Under the pieces are notes generated by a model that was not told the DNA's origin, searched no databases, and was given only the letters and a program-made list of their open reading frames with translations. 45,220 nt of DNA from Bacillota bacterium (GTDB lineage: Bacteria > Bacillota > Clostridia > Lachnospirales > Lachnospiraceae): positions 1 to 45,220 of the forward strand of contig JAMPHT010000022.1 in assembly GCA_023663285.1 (NCBI GenBank), given 5' to 3'. The translations under genes were made by a program, and so were the position numbers. The first letter of the stretch is position 1. Each line of letters starts with the position of its first letter. Shown here piece by piece: positions 1-8,297 of this stretch.

Positions 1-13
1 GAAGGATGAGACA

Positions 14-301
14 ATGCGGACACTTTTGCAGATTTTTCAGGATACGAAAGAGATTTTGTGCAGGTATGATTACTATATCCATGCTCAGAAACGTATCCTC
101 CATCTTACAAATTCAGAGATCAAGATACCACATTTAATGGGTATGCAGTATCTTGGGGAACCGGGGCAGTTCACCGGGGATTATGGTGCTTATGCAATTA
201 AAAAGTAGCGGATTACGATGGATTCGGTGGAAAAACAGCGAAGGTTTCTGGAGATAATCCATAGGAAACTTTTTCCATTCTGTAAACAGTTTGTGGTATA
301 A
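14..301 (+). pseudogene. Small gene interrupted by an in-frame amber stop
   Basis: An ATG at 14 opens a 64-codon frame ending at TAG 206-208. The same frame then stays open for 30 more codons to TAA 299-301, and the residues after the stop (including EKQRRFLEIIHRKLFPFCKQ) look protein-like, charged and amphipathic. This suggests one gene of about 95 codons broken by a nonsense mutation. The N-terminal part (RYDYYIH, then IPHLMGMQYLG) faintly resembles the start of phage- and mobile-element-associated PBECR4-type proteins, but I cannot confirm the family. No clear ribosome site is seen because the window starts only 13 bases upstream. The gene could also be intact upstream of position 1 with a different start. 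Confidence 0.4.
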
Positions 302-327
302 TAAGGGTGTCCGGTTTGCGGACACCC
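297..327 (+). promoter_or_regulatory. TATAAT element followed by a perfect hairpin
   Basis: TATAAT at 297-302 is followed at once by an 8-bp perfect inverted repeat, GGGTGTCC (305-312) and GGACACCC (320-327), with a 7-base loop. There is no U-run on either strand, so it is not a standard terminator. It could be an operator, or the 5' end of a transcript reading toward the remnant at 339. No good -35 is seen. Confidence 0.3.
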
Positions 328-338
328 GGAAAGGATAA

Positions 339-437
339 GAAGATGTTTTGGGATTGAAGGTAGACATTGTCCACGGCCCAATCCGAGAGGGGGACTTGAT
401 TGAGGTAGGGAAGGAGATAGAATTATATGCCGCATAG
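339..437 (+). pseudogene. Remnant of a coding region (C-terminal fragment)
   Basis: Thirty-two codons between an upstream in-frame TAA (336-338) and TAG (435-437) read as a convincing protein end: EDVLGLKVDIVHGPIREG, then DLIEVGKEIELYAA. There is no ATG or ribosome site for it, so it is probably the surviving tail of a deleted gene. The KVDIV...EIELYAA pattern recalls the C-terminal end of small nucleotidyltransferase (MNT-type) proteins, but this is a guess from memory of the family. Together with the broken gene at 14-301 it suggests decay at this spot, next to a restriction locus. Confidence 0.4.
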
Positions 438-519
438 GGATAGAATATCTTTATATAATACATAGATAAATGGCAGTTTTGTCCGGTGCCCAAAAGTAAT
501 TATTGAAAGGATTATGCGG

Positions 520-548
520 TTTATATGAAAGATGAGCTTTGCTATAAT
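520..548 (+). promoter_or_regulatory. Promoter of hsdS
   Basis: TTTATA (520-525), a 17-base spacer, and a perfect TATAAT (543-548). Transcription would start near 555, just upstream of the GAGGA ribosome site at 573. The site overlaps a possible TTG start at 548, which argues against that start and for ATG 584. It also implies hsdS is expressed independently of whatever lies upstream. Confidence 0.6.
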
Positions 549-583
549 TGCAAAATGTAGCTTGGATTTGCGAGGATGAAAAA

Positions 584-1678
584 ATGGCGTTGTTTTCAGA
601 AATATTTGAGGATCGTACAAGCCTTGGCGTTAAAATCAAAACAGATGAATATGCTTTATCTGGAAAATATGCAATAGTTGACCAGGGACAGAAAGAGATA
701 GCAGGCTATACAGATAGGGAAGAGGGGGTTTATTCGGATGTTCCTGCGCTCATATTCGGCGACCATACAAGAATAGTCAAATATATTGATCAGCCGTTTT
801 TCTTAGGGGCAGATGGTGTGAAACTTCTAAAAGCGAGGGACAAAGATGCAAATTACAAATATTTGTATTATGCTTTGCAGAGTATTCGTATTCCAAACAC
901 GGGGTATAATCGTCATTTTAAATGGTTAAAAGAAGCAGATGTCAGATATCCGGATGCAGAAACGCAGGAGCAGGTGGTTCTTATTCTTGATAAACTAAGT
1001 GATTTGATTGCTCATATAAGGTGTTTGCTGACGGAATTGGACACGCTGATCAAGTCCAGATTTGTGGAGATGTTTGGAGATCCGGAAACGAATCCGTATG
1101 GCTGGGTACAGGTTACAGTTGATGATGTTTGTTCTTCTGTTGTGCGAGGGCCGTTTGGCAGTGCTTTAAAAAAGGAATTTTTTGTACAGCCAGATGAAAC
1201 TACTTACAAGGTTTATGAACAAAAACATGCAATTCAAAAATCTGCGACTATAGGTACATACTATGTGACTGCGGAAAAGTATAACGAACTGCGTCGATTT
1301 GAATGTTGTGCAGGTGATATCTTAATGAGCTGTTCTGGAACAACGGGTGAACTGTATCAACTTCCAGAAGATTGTGAGCGTGGTATAATAAATCAAGCAC
1401 TTTGTAAGTTTACCTTAAATGAAAGAATATTGCCAATCGTATTTTTGATATATATGCATGAAACCATTGCAAATTTGGAAACCAAAGGTAGCGGGATTCA
1501 GAATATTGCTGCTGTATCTTATGTTAAAGCAATGACTATCAATTTGCCGCCAATGGAAATACAAGAAAAATTTTCCGCCTTTGTGCAAAAGACCGACAAA
1601 TTGAAAGCTGCAGAACAAAAGAGACTGGAACAAACAGAAATTCTTTTTGATAGCCTGATGCAAAGGTATTTTGGATGA
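584..1678 (+). CDS. hsdS: Type I restriction-modification specificity subunit
   Basis: HsdS selects the DNA target for the type I methylase (with HsdM) and the restriction complex (with HsdM and HsdR). The 364 residues show the usual two-repeat plan: a first target-recognition domain (about 1-135), a conserved helical spacer (about 140-175, QEQVVLILDKLSDLI...LDTLIKSRFVEMFGDP), a second recognition domain (about 185-310) and a closing conserved helix (LPPMEIQEKF...FDSLMQRYFG). The start at ATG 584 is chosen because GAGGA lies 7 bases upstream and the -10 box covers the longer TTG start at 548. The second repeat ends at the expected FG. Downstream are a DUF4160 pair and hsdR; no hsdM is seen on this side. 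Codon use is AT-richer than in the housekeeping genes further on, as usual for mobile restriction loci. Confidence 0.9.
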   Translation: MALFSEIFEDRTSLGVKIKTDEYALSGKYAIVDQGQKEIAGYTDREEGVYSDVPALIFGDHTRIVKYIDQPFFLGADGVKLLKARDKDANYKYLYYALQSIRIPNTGYNRHFKWLKEADVRYPDAETQEQVVLILDKLSDLIAHIRCLLTELDTLIKSRFVEMFGDPETNPYGWVQVTVDDVCSSVVRGPFGSALKKEFFVQPDETTYKVYEQKHAIQKSATIGTYYVTAEKYNELRRFECCAGDILMSCSGTTGELYQLPEDCERGIINQALCKFTLNERILPIVFLIYMHETIANLETKGSGIQNIAAVSYVKAMTINLPPMEIQEKFSAFVQKTDKLKAAEQKRLEQTEILFDSLMQRYFG

Positions 1679-1782
1679 ATAATGGACATACACTTGGATC
1701 CGCAGGGGTCATAAGAATTGATGAATTTATTATGGGTGAAGAAGAAAATGTGTTGAATATGCATAGAACAATCACGAGCTAA
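1675..1782 (+). CDS. Possible 35-residue protein coupled to hsdS
   Basis: ATG 1675 overlaps the hsdS stop codon (ATGA), the arrangement of translational coupling, and the frame runs 35 codons to TAA 1780-1782. The product (MNNGHTLGSAGVIRI, then DEFIMGEEENVLNM) is acidic and has no known motif. The overlap is the only positive evidence; the frame may be a remnant of a larger gene or chance. Confidence 0.25.
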   Translation: MNNGHTLGSAGVIRIDEFIMGEEENVLNMHRTITS

Positions 1783-1880
1783 AGGAATATAGATATGTTG
1801 GAAGAGGCACAGTGACAGGGAGATGCTTTTAAAAATAAAAGTATTATATGATTGTTGATATTATACGAGGAGGAATGGCT

Positions 1881-2150
1881 ATGATGTATCCGTTTATGAC
1901 GTTGGAGGACAATACAGAAATTGTTCACTCAGAGCAATTGGAAAATGGGGAGGTAAAAGTTTATATTGAAACACCGGATGAAAAGGATTGTTTCCATAAC
2001 ATGACTTGCTATTTACCCTCCTATCGGTTGGAGGTAAATGGCTATTCAGAGGATGAGGTTAGTTATTACATGGAAATTATTAAATCTACTGCACATCTGA
2101 TAATAGAGTTTTCAAAAGAGGGGGGATTTATGAATGCCTCAGGTTTTTAA
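1881..2150 (+). CDS. Hypothetical protein, partner of the DUF4160 gene
   Basis: An 89-residue acidic protein beginning MMYPFMTLEDNTEIVHSE and ending EFSKEGGFMNASGF. It has no transmembrane segment or catalytic motif that I recognise. Proteins of this type are commonly found directly before DUF4160 genes, and here the two reading frames overlap by 17 bases, so they are surely co-translated. AGGAGG at 1868-1873 is too close to ATG 1875 but well spaced from ATG 1881, hence the start. The paired, overlapping, small-protein layout resembles toxin-antitoxin modules, but activity is unproven. Confidence 0.7.
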   Translation: MMYPFMTLEDNTEIVHSEQLENGEVKVYIETPDEKDCFHNMTCYLPSYRLEVNGYSEDEVSYYMEIIKSTAHLIIEFSKEGGFMNASGF

Positions 2151-2412
2151 GATAGGTTCCTATTGGGTATATTTTTGGGCAAATGAGGGGAAGCCTAACG
2201 AACCGGTGCATGTGCATATATCGGAAGGCAACCCATCAGAAAATGCCACAAAAATATGGATTACGGCTTCGGGGAAATGTCTGCTGGCACATAATAATTC
2301 ACAGATACCGCCCAAAATATTGCGAAATATCATGAGAATCATTGAAGCACGCAGTTCTCAAGTGATTCAAAAGTGGATTTCTTTTTTTGGGTCTGCAACA
2401 TATTATTGTTGA
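2134..2412 (+). CDS. DUF4160 family protein
   Basis: A 92-residue protein matching the DUF4160 pattern: a hydrophobic strand (FKIGSYWVYFWANEG), the PVHVHI motif near residue 27, ATKIWI, a HNNSQIP segment and a C-terminal helix ending in WISFFG. The function of the family is unknown. Its genes often sit beside a DUF2442-like or other small partner and in or near mobile and defence loci. The start ATG 2134 has a GAGGGGGG ribosome site 9 bases upstream, inside the previous gene. Placed between hsdS and hsdR, the pair is either cargo in the restriction operon or an accessory module of it. Confidence 0.85.
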   Translation: MPQVFKIGSYWVYFWANEGKPNEPVHVHISEGNPSENATKIWITASGKCLLAHNNSQIPPKILRNIMRIIEARSSQVIQKWISFFGSATYYC

Positions 2413-2470
2413 CGAGAACTTCCGTTCAGAGAACAGGAGTAACATTAGAATAACGGGGAGGAAAATTCCG

Positions 2471-5400
2471 GTGACGAACTTCGATTACTTAAAGCGGGAG
2501 CCCAAATTCGACAGCTTCTCGGATGTGGCCGTTGCGGCGGAAAAAATATTGAATATAGATACCTCCGCCAGCGTGATCAATTGCAGGCGGGCTATGGAAT
2601 TTGCCGTTAAGTGGATGTATTCTGTTGATAAATCTCTGGAGATGCCGTATCAGGATTCACTGATATGCCTGATGAGCACGGAGGATTTCCATGATCTGGT
2701 GGACGACAGCCTGTGGAAGCGAATGGATCTGATTCGCAAAATAGGAAACCGGGCGGCCCACAGTGGCAAAAAGATTTCTGTGGATGAAGCCTCCCTGTGT
2801 CTGCAGAATCTTTTTGTTTTTCTGGATTATGTCGCTTACTGCTATGGGGATGAGTATGAGGAACGGGAATTTGACGTTTGCTTATTGCAGGTCCAGCAGG
2901 AAACAGGCATATTGCAGGATACATACGCGGATGATGTTGATTTGAAGGCTTTGATCGCGGAGAATAAGGCGCTGCGGGAAGAATTGACCGCGAGGCGGGA
3001 GGAGCAGCAGCCTGCCTATGCGCCCCGGCCTTTAGATCTTTCCGAGTATAAGACACGAAAAATCTATATTGATGCAATGCTTTCAGACGCAGGCTGGACG
3101 GAGGGAAAGGACTGGCTGAACGAGGTTGAATTGCAGGGGATGCCGGATAAATCAGGAAAGGGTTATGCCGATTATGTATTGTATGACGATATGCATAAGC
3201 CCCTGGCGATCGTAGAGGCGAAGCGGGCCTGCGAGGATGTTGCAAAGGGAAGGCAGCAGGCCAGATTATATGCCGATTGTCTGGAAAAGGCATATAATCG
3301 CAGGCCGGTGGTATTTTTGACAAACGGGTTTGAAACGAGGATCATAGATAACCGATATCCGGAGAGAAAATGCGCCGCTGTTTATTCTAAAGCAGATTTG
3401 GAGAAGCTGTTTAATCTGCAGGCTATGCGGACAAGCCTTAACAATGTTTTCATAGATAAGCAGATTGCCGGAAGGTACTATCAGGAGGCTGCTGTCAGAG
3501 CGGTATGCGACAGCTTTGATAAGAAAAACAGAAGAAAAGCGCTGCTTGTCATGGCCACGGGCTCCGGCAAGACCAGAACGGTCATTGCGTTGTGCAAGGT
3601 GTTATTGGATGCGGGCTGGGTGAAAAACATTTTATTTCTGGCGGACAGAAATTCGCTGGTCACTCAGGCAAAACGAATCTTTGTGAATCTGCTGCCGGAT
3701 CTGTCCTGTTCAAATCTGACGGAGGAAAAGGATAACTGTAACGCACACTGTATCTTTTCAACCTATCAGACCATGATGAACTGCATTGACTCTGCGCGGG
3801 ACGCGGAAGAGAAAAAAATCTTTACCTGCGGTCACTTTGATTTAGTGATCTGTGATGAGGCTCATCGTTCTATTTACAACAAATACAAGGATATATTTCG
3901 TTATTTTGATGCGCCGCTGATCGGCCTGACGGCAACGCCAAAGGATGAGATCGACAAGAATACCTATGGTATATTTGATTTGCAGGATGGGGTCCCCACC
4001 TACGGATACGAGCTGGCTCAGGCGGTAAAGGACGGATACCTGGTTGATTTTATGTCCGTGGAAACCAAATTGAAATTCATTGAGCAGGGTATTGTATATG
4101 ATGAACTGTCTGAAGAGGACAGGGAGGCATATGAGGAGACTTTTGAAGCGGAAGATGGGAAGATACCGGAAAAGATCAGCTCTTCCGCATTAAATACCTG
4201 GATATTTAACGAGGATACCATCAGACAGGTCCTACATACCTTGATGACGGAGGGTCTGAAGATCCAATATGGAGGATCGTTGGGCAAGACCATCATTTTT
4301 GCGAAGAATCATGCCCATGCAGAAAAGATTTTGGAGATATTTCAAAAGGAGTACCCGAATCTTGAAAAAGACGGACGGCCATTTGCACAGGTGATCGATA
4401 ATTATATGACCTATGCCCAGAGCGCCATCGATGCGTTTTCGGATCCGAAGAAGCTGCCGCAGATAGCTATATCCGTAGATATGCTGGATACAGGCATTGA
4501 CGTGCCGGAGGTGCTGAATCTGGTATTTTTTAAAAAGGTGCTGAGCAAAGCAAAATTCTGGCAGATGATAGGGCGGGGTACACGTTTGTGCCCCGGATTA
4601 TTGGACGGGGAAGATAAGGAGAAATTTTATATTTTTGATTTTTGCGGGAATTTTGAGTTTTTCAGAATGAATCAGGGGAAGCCCACCGCTAATATGATGG
4701 CGTTGCAAAGCGCTATTTTCAATCTGGAATTTCAGATTGCCTATAAGCTGCAGGACATAGAGTATCAGGCAGAACGGTTTATTGCGTACAGGAACAGGCT
4801 TGTGGAAATAATGGTCGGAAAGGTACAGGAACTGAACAGAGAAAATTTTGCGGTCCGCCAGCACTTAAAGTATGTAGACACTTATTCTCTGGCGGTCAAT
4901 TACCAGGCGTTGACTTACGAAGATACGCTGGTGGTTCGGGAAGAACTGGCGCCGCTGATCCGGCCGGATGATGACGAGGCAGGCGCAATGCGTTTTGATG
5001 CGCTTATATATGGCATGGAGCTGGCATATCTGGCAGGGAAGAAGTATGGAAAGGCAAGAGGCGATCTGATCAAAAAGGTGAGCGGTCTTGCGGGAGTGGC
5101 TAATATTCCGGAAATACAGGCGCAGGCGGAGCTGATGGACAAAATTCTGCACACGGACTATCTGGAATATGCGGGCATTGATGAACTTGAGAACATCAGG
5201 AAGAATCTGCGAAATCTGATGAAGTATCTGCCCGGAAAAAATCTGCGTTATGATACGGATTTTTCCGATGAAATTTTGTCGGTGGAGTGGCAGGAATCAA
5301 ATCTGGAAAACGATGAACTGAAAGACTATAAGGCCAAGGCAGAATATTATGTACGCCAGCATCAGGACAATGTGGTCATAGCAAAATTAAAAACAAATCA

Positions 5401-5779
5401 GCCGTTGACTTCCGGTGATATTTCTGTTCTGGAAGATATTCTCTGGAAAGAAGTAGGGACGAAGGCGGATTACGAGACGGAGTATGGCGAGAAGCCCCTG
5501 GGGGAGTTTGTCAGGGAAATCGTGGGGCTGGATATGAATGCCGCAAAAGAGGCGTTTTCGGAATTTCTGAACGATACGCAAATGGACAGCAGGCAGATCT
5601 ATTTTGTAAATCAGATCATCGAGTATATTGTTCATAACGGATTGATGAAGGATCTGTCTGTTCTTCAGGACCCGCCCTTTACAGACAGGGGAAGCGTAGT
5701 GGATATATTTACGGATCTGAGTATCTGGAACGGGATCCGGGCGGTGATTGGACAGATCAATGCAAATGCGGCAGCATAG
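2471..5779 (+). CDS. hsdR: Type I restriction endonuclease, motor/nuclease subunit
   Basis: HsdR translocates DNA with ATP and cuts it far from the recognition site. The 1102-residue protein has, in order: an N-terminal DUF4145-like helical region (about 1-140), an HsdR N-terminal PD-(D/E)xK nuclease (Asp near 232, VEAK near 247-250), a helicase core with Walker A MATGSGKT (about 360), DEAH (about 461), LTATP, and motif VI QMIGRGTR (about 698), then an EcoEI-type C-terminal domain that contacts HsdM/HsdS. The start is GTG 2471: GGGGAGG ends 9 bases upstream and the product then begins VTNFDYLKREPKFDSF as in relatives; a TTG at 2387 would lie inside the DUF4160 gene. All motor and nuclease residues look intact, so hsdR seems functional. 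Without HsdM, which is not in the window, it should not form an active complex. Confidence 0.93.
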   Translation: MTNFDYLKREPKFDSFSDVAVAAEKILNIDTSASVINCRRAMEFAVKWMYSVDKSLEMPYQDSLICLMSTEDFHDLVDDSLWKRMDLIRKIGNRAAHSGKKISVDEASLCLQNLFVFLDYVAYCYGDEYEEREFDVCLLQVQQETGILQDTYADDVDLKALIAENKALREELTARREEQQPAYAPRPLDLSEYKTRKIYIDAMLSDAGWTEGKDWLNEVELQGMPDKSGKGYADYVLYDDMHKPLAIVEAKRACEDVAKGRQQARLYADCLEKAYNRRPVVFLTNGFETRIIDNRYPERKCAAVYSKADLEKLFNLQAMRTSLNNVFIDKQIAGRYYQEAAVRAVCDSFDKKNRRKALLVMATGSGKTRTVIALCKVLLDAGWVKNILFLADRNSLVTQAKRIFVNLLPDLSCSNLTEEKDNCNAHCIFSTYQTMMNCIDSARDAEEKKIFTCGHFDLVICDEAHRSIYNKYKDIFRYFDAPLIGLTATPKDEIDKNTYGIFDLQDGVPTYGYELAQAVKDGYLVDFMSVETKLKFIEQGIVYDELSEEDREAYEETFEAEDGKIPEKISSSALNTWIFNEDTIRQVLHTLMTEGLKIQYGGSLGKTIIFAKNHAHAEKILEIFQKEYPNLEKDGRPFAQVIDNYMTYAQSAIDAFSDPKKLPQIAISVDMLDTGIDVPEVLNLVFFKKVLSKAKFWQMIGRGTRLCPGLLDGEDKEKFYIFDFCGNFEFFRMNQGKPTANMMALQSAIFNLEFQIAYKLQDIEYQAERFIAYRNRLVEIMVGKVQELNRENFAVRQHLKYVDTYSLAVNYQALTYEDTLVVREELAPLIRPDDDEAGAMRFDALIYGMELAYLAGKKYGKARGDLIKKVSGLAGVANIPEIQAQAELMDKILHTDYLEYAGIDELENIRKNLRNLMKYLPGKNLRYDTDFSDEILSVEWQESNLENDELKDYKAKAEYYVRQHQDNVVIAKLKTNQPLTSGDISVLEDILWKEVGTKADYETEYGEKPLGEFVREIVGLDMNAAKEAFSEFLNDTQMDSRQIYFVNQIIEYIVHNGLMKDLSVLQDPPFTDRGSVVDIFTDLSIWNGIRAVIGQINANAAA

Positions 5780-5787
5780 GTGTTCAT

Positions 5788-5827
5788 CAAAATGAGTGCT
5801 CAAAATGAGTGTTCCCAAACAGGAACA
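5788..5827 (+). repeat. Tandem 13-base repeat and dyad upstream of the ATPase promoter
   Basis: CAAAATGAGTG occurs at 5788-5798 and again at 5801-5811, a 13-base period. It is followed by the inverted repeat TGTTCC (5810-5815) and GGAACA (5822-5827), ending 5 bases before the -35 box of the next gene. The position suits a regulator-binding site. It may equally be the worn end of the upstream restriction block. Confidence 0.45.
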
Positions 5828-5832
5828 AACAA

Positions 5833-5861
5833 TTGAAATGCTGCATATTCTGTGATATAAT
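5833..5861 (+). promoter_or_regulatory. Strong promoter of the AAA ATPase gene
   Basis: TTGAAA (5833-5838), exactly 17 bases, TATAAT (5856-5861). Transcription would begin near 5868, 9 bases before the AGGAGGT ribosome site at 5877-5883. Confidence 0.8.
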
Positions 5862-5889
5862 GGGAACAGTAATTACAGGAGGTGCAGAC

Positions 5890-7107
5890 ATGGTACAGCG
5901 AAAAGAGTATTTGAAAAAGCTGCTTTCATGGAAGGATGAGCAGGTGGTCAAGGTCATTACCGGCACTCGGCGCTGCGGGAAATCGACTCTGCTGCTCCAG
6001 TACCGACAATATCTGCTTGAAAAGGGCGTGCAGCCGGAACAGATCCTTTCAATCAACTTTGAAGAGCTGGAATACGAGCATCTGCTGAATTACAGGGAAT
6101 TATACCAATATATCAAGGAGCGGCTCTGTCCGGACAAGACCAGTTATATTTTTCTGGATGAAATACAGAAGGTGGAAGCCTTTGAGAAGGTAGTGGACAG
6201 CTTATATGTGAAGGAAAATATTGACATTTATATCACCGGCTCCAATTCCTATATGCTGTCCGGCGATCTGGCCACTCTGCTGACCGGCAGATATGTGGAA
6301 ATTTCCATGCTTCCGCTGTCCTTTCGGGAATATCTGGAGATGGCGGGGCTCCCGGTTGAGCGGGCATTTGCAGAATATATGCGGACAGGCGGTTTCCCTT
6401 ATGTTTCGGTTATGGACAGGACGGACGAGAAGCTTCATTCTTATCTGGAAGGCATTTACAATACAGTGATCGTTCGTGATATTGAGGATCGACAGATGCG
6501 TAAGGATGCGGATCCTGGCAGGCGTAAGACCACCGATATTACATTGCTCAAGACCATTGCCCGCTTTCTTGCCAGCGTGATAGGAAGCCCGGTATCCATC
6601 CGGAATGTTGCCAACTATCTGGTATCCTCCGGGCGCAGAGTATCTACCAATACAGTAAGCGATTATATGAAGGCGCTGCAGGAATCCTTTATTTTTTATC
6701 CGGTAGAACGCTTTGACATCACAGGCAGGCAGCTTTTGAAAGCAAATCAGAAATGGTATATGGTAGATTTGGGATTGCGCAGCCACATACTGCCCAGGAA
6801 ACAATATGATTTGGGGTTTTCTATTGAAAATATCGTGTTTTTTGAATTGCTGCGCCGCGATTATCAGGTGGCCATTGGAAAATTGGGAGCCGCTGAGGTG
6901 GATTTTGTGGCTCAGAAAAATGGTATATTGACCTATTTCCAGGTGACTGCCGATATGTCCGCAGAAGAGACTTTTCAGCGGGAAATGCGTCCGCTGCAGG
7001 AAATTCGGGATAATTATGAAAAGATCGTTCTGACCCTTGATCATCTTACGGTAGGAAATTATGAGGGAATACAGGTGATGAATGTTCTTGACTGGCTGAC
7101 GGCGTAA
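5890..7107 (+). CDS. AAA ATPase with DUF4143 (AAA_14 family)
   Basis: A 405-residue protein of the widespread AAA_14/DUF4143 group. The N-terminal ATPase has Walker A GTRRCGKST (Lys31), Walker B YIFLDEIQ (about 80-88) and a sensor-like ITGSNSYML. DUF4143 follows (about 200-360), with the RDIEDR segment and, near the end, the EVDFVAQ stretch that resembles a PD-(D/E)xK-type fold. The cellular role of these proteins is not settled. ATG 5890 is chosen because AGGAGGT lies 6 bases upstream and the transcript starts at about 5868, which rules out the longer GTG frame from 5809. It has its own promoter and a possible operator, and is followed 29 bases later by the GH43-like gene, so the two may be co-transcribed. 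Confidence 0.9.
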   Translation: MVQRKEYLKKLLSWKDEQVVKVITGTRRCGKSTLLLQYRQYLLEKGVQPEQILSINFEELEYEHLLNYRELYQYIKERLCPDKTSYIFLDEIQKVEAFEKVVDSLYVKENIDIYITGSNSYMLSGDLATLLTGRYVEISMLPLSFREYLEMAGLPVERAFAEYMRTGGFPYVSVMDRTDEKLHSYLEGIYNTVIVRDIEDRQMRKDADPGRRKTTDITLLKTIARFLASVIGSPVSIRNVANYLVSSGRRVSTNTVSDYMKALQESFIFYPVERFDITGRQLLKANQKWYMVDLGLRSHILPRKQYDLGFSIENIVFFELLRRDYQVAIGKLGAAEVDFVAQKNGILTYFQVTADMSAEETFQREMRPLQEIRDNYEKIVLTLDHLTVGNYEGIQVMNVLDWLTA

Positions 7108-7136
7108 AGGATCAGTTAAAGGAGGTGGCTTGCATC

Positions 7137-8033
7137 ATGGCAGGATATTTATTTGTGCATTTTATCGGGGAAGAAAAGGACGGGGAGCAGATTTATTTTT
7201 CCTTAAGCAGGGACGGCCTGCACTGGAATGACTTGAACGGCGGAAAGCCGGTGCTGTATTCTAAGACGGGTACAAAAGGAGTCCGGGACCCTTATCCCGT
7301 CCGAGACCCCAGGAGTGGGAAGGTCTATCTCATTGCCACGGATCTGCGCATTGAGGCGGGGCTCGGCTGGACGGTCGCCCAGGAAGCGGGAAGCCGGGAT
7401 CTGATCGTGTGGGAAACGGAGGATCTGATTCATTGGAGCGGGGAGCGCGCCTGCACTGTGGGGGTGCGGGGAGCAGGCTGCGTATGGGCGCCGGAGGCGG
7501 TCTTTGACCGGGAAAAGGGTGAGTTTCTGGTGTTTTTTGCTTCCAAGGTAAAGAGAAACAAAGAAGCGGAGGGCAAGCATCGGATATACGCTGCCTACAC
7601 GGACGATTTTCGAGAATTTTCAGAAACCTTTCTCTATATGGAGCGGGACAATCATGTGATCGATACCACCATACTGGAAAGCGAAGGATATTTTTATCGG
7701 GTGTCAAAGGACGAGACGGTGAAAAGGCTGATCCTGGAGAGGGCGGAATCTCTTTTGGGCCGGTTTACCCGGATAGAATCGCCGGTGCTGGATGCCCTGG
7801 AGGGTGTGGAAGGGCCGGAAGGCTATCTGCTGCCTGGCGGAGAATGGTGTCTGATTGCAGATCAGTTTGCGGCAGGCAAGGGGTATCTGCCGCTGGTGAC
7901 CGACGATCTGAGCTCCGGCAGGTTCAGAATACTGAAGCCGGAAGAGTATGACTTAGGCAAAACAAAAAAGCGCCATGGCGGCATCCTGAAAATCACGGAT
8001 GAGGAGTATGACAGGCTGAAGGACACATACTAA
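7137..8033 (+). CDS. Glycoside hydrolase family 43-like protein, cytoplasmic
   Basis: A 298-residue five-bladed propeller-type protein. Features expected of GH43 relatives are a VRDPYPVRDP segment near residues 42-52 (candidate catalytic Asp), repeated DLIVWETEDLIHWS blade edges, VWAPEAVFD (about 118-126) and a later EGPEGYLL with a candidate acid near residue 222. Such enzymes cut arabinose- or xylose-containing side chains, but this short form lacks the usual accessory module, and substrate cannot be told. There is no signal peptide, so it would act on imported oligosaccharides. ATG 7137 follows AAAGGAGG by 11 bases; the GTG at 7125 overlaps that ribosome site. It converges with the next gene, with only 4 bases between stop codons. 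Confidence 0.75.
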   Translation: MAGYLFVHFIGEEKDGEQIYFSLSRDGLHWNDLNGGKPVLYSKTGTKGVRDPYPVRDPRSGKVYLIATDLRIEAGLGWTVAQEAGSRDLIVWETEDLIHWSGERACTVGVRGAGCVWAPEAVFDREKGEFLVFFASKVKRNKEAEGKHRIYAAYTDDFREFSETFLYMERDNHVIDTTILESEGYFYRVSKDETVKRLILERAESLLGRFTRIESPVLDALEGVEGPEGYLLPGGEWCLIADQFAAGKGYLPLVTDDLSSGRFRILKPEEYDLGKTKKRHGGILKITDEEYDRLKDTY

Positions 8034-8037
8034 GCTT

Positions 8038-8265
8038 TTATGGCTCCCTTAAGACCTCGATCCCGGTATCGGAGTACATATCCAGCAGTCCCACCACCTC
8101 ATTTGCGGGGCGGCCATACATATGGCAGCATTTGCGGTCAGTTTTGCTGTGTTCTTCCTGAGTCTCATCCATTCCCACGCTCATGCGTGCAGCTCCCAGA
8201 CCGATTTCACTGTCCAGATGGCGGATGATCTCGTCTATCAGATAGTCCTGGTTTTGGTTTTCCAT
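8038..8265 (-). CDS. Hypothetical 75-residue protein
   Basis: A small soluble protein beginning MENQNQDYLIDEIIRHLDSE. It carries a CC pair in DRKCCHMYGRPANEV near residue 47 and ends in GIEVLREP. No domain is recognised. The start at 8265 follows AAAGGAG by 7 bases; a longer frame reaching 8316 has a basic tail encoded by the degenerate repeats and is unlikely to be real. It is oriented with the phosphodiesterase gene about 100 bases upstream and could share its transcript. Confidence 0.7.
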   Translation of the reverse strand: MENQNQDYLIDEIIRHLDSEIGLGAARMSVGMDETQEEHSKTDRKCCHMYGRPANEVVGLLDMYSDTGIEVLREP

Positions 8266-8297
8266 GGCGGGTCTCCTTTCCTGTTGTCGACGTTTAT

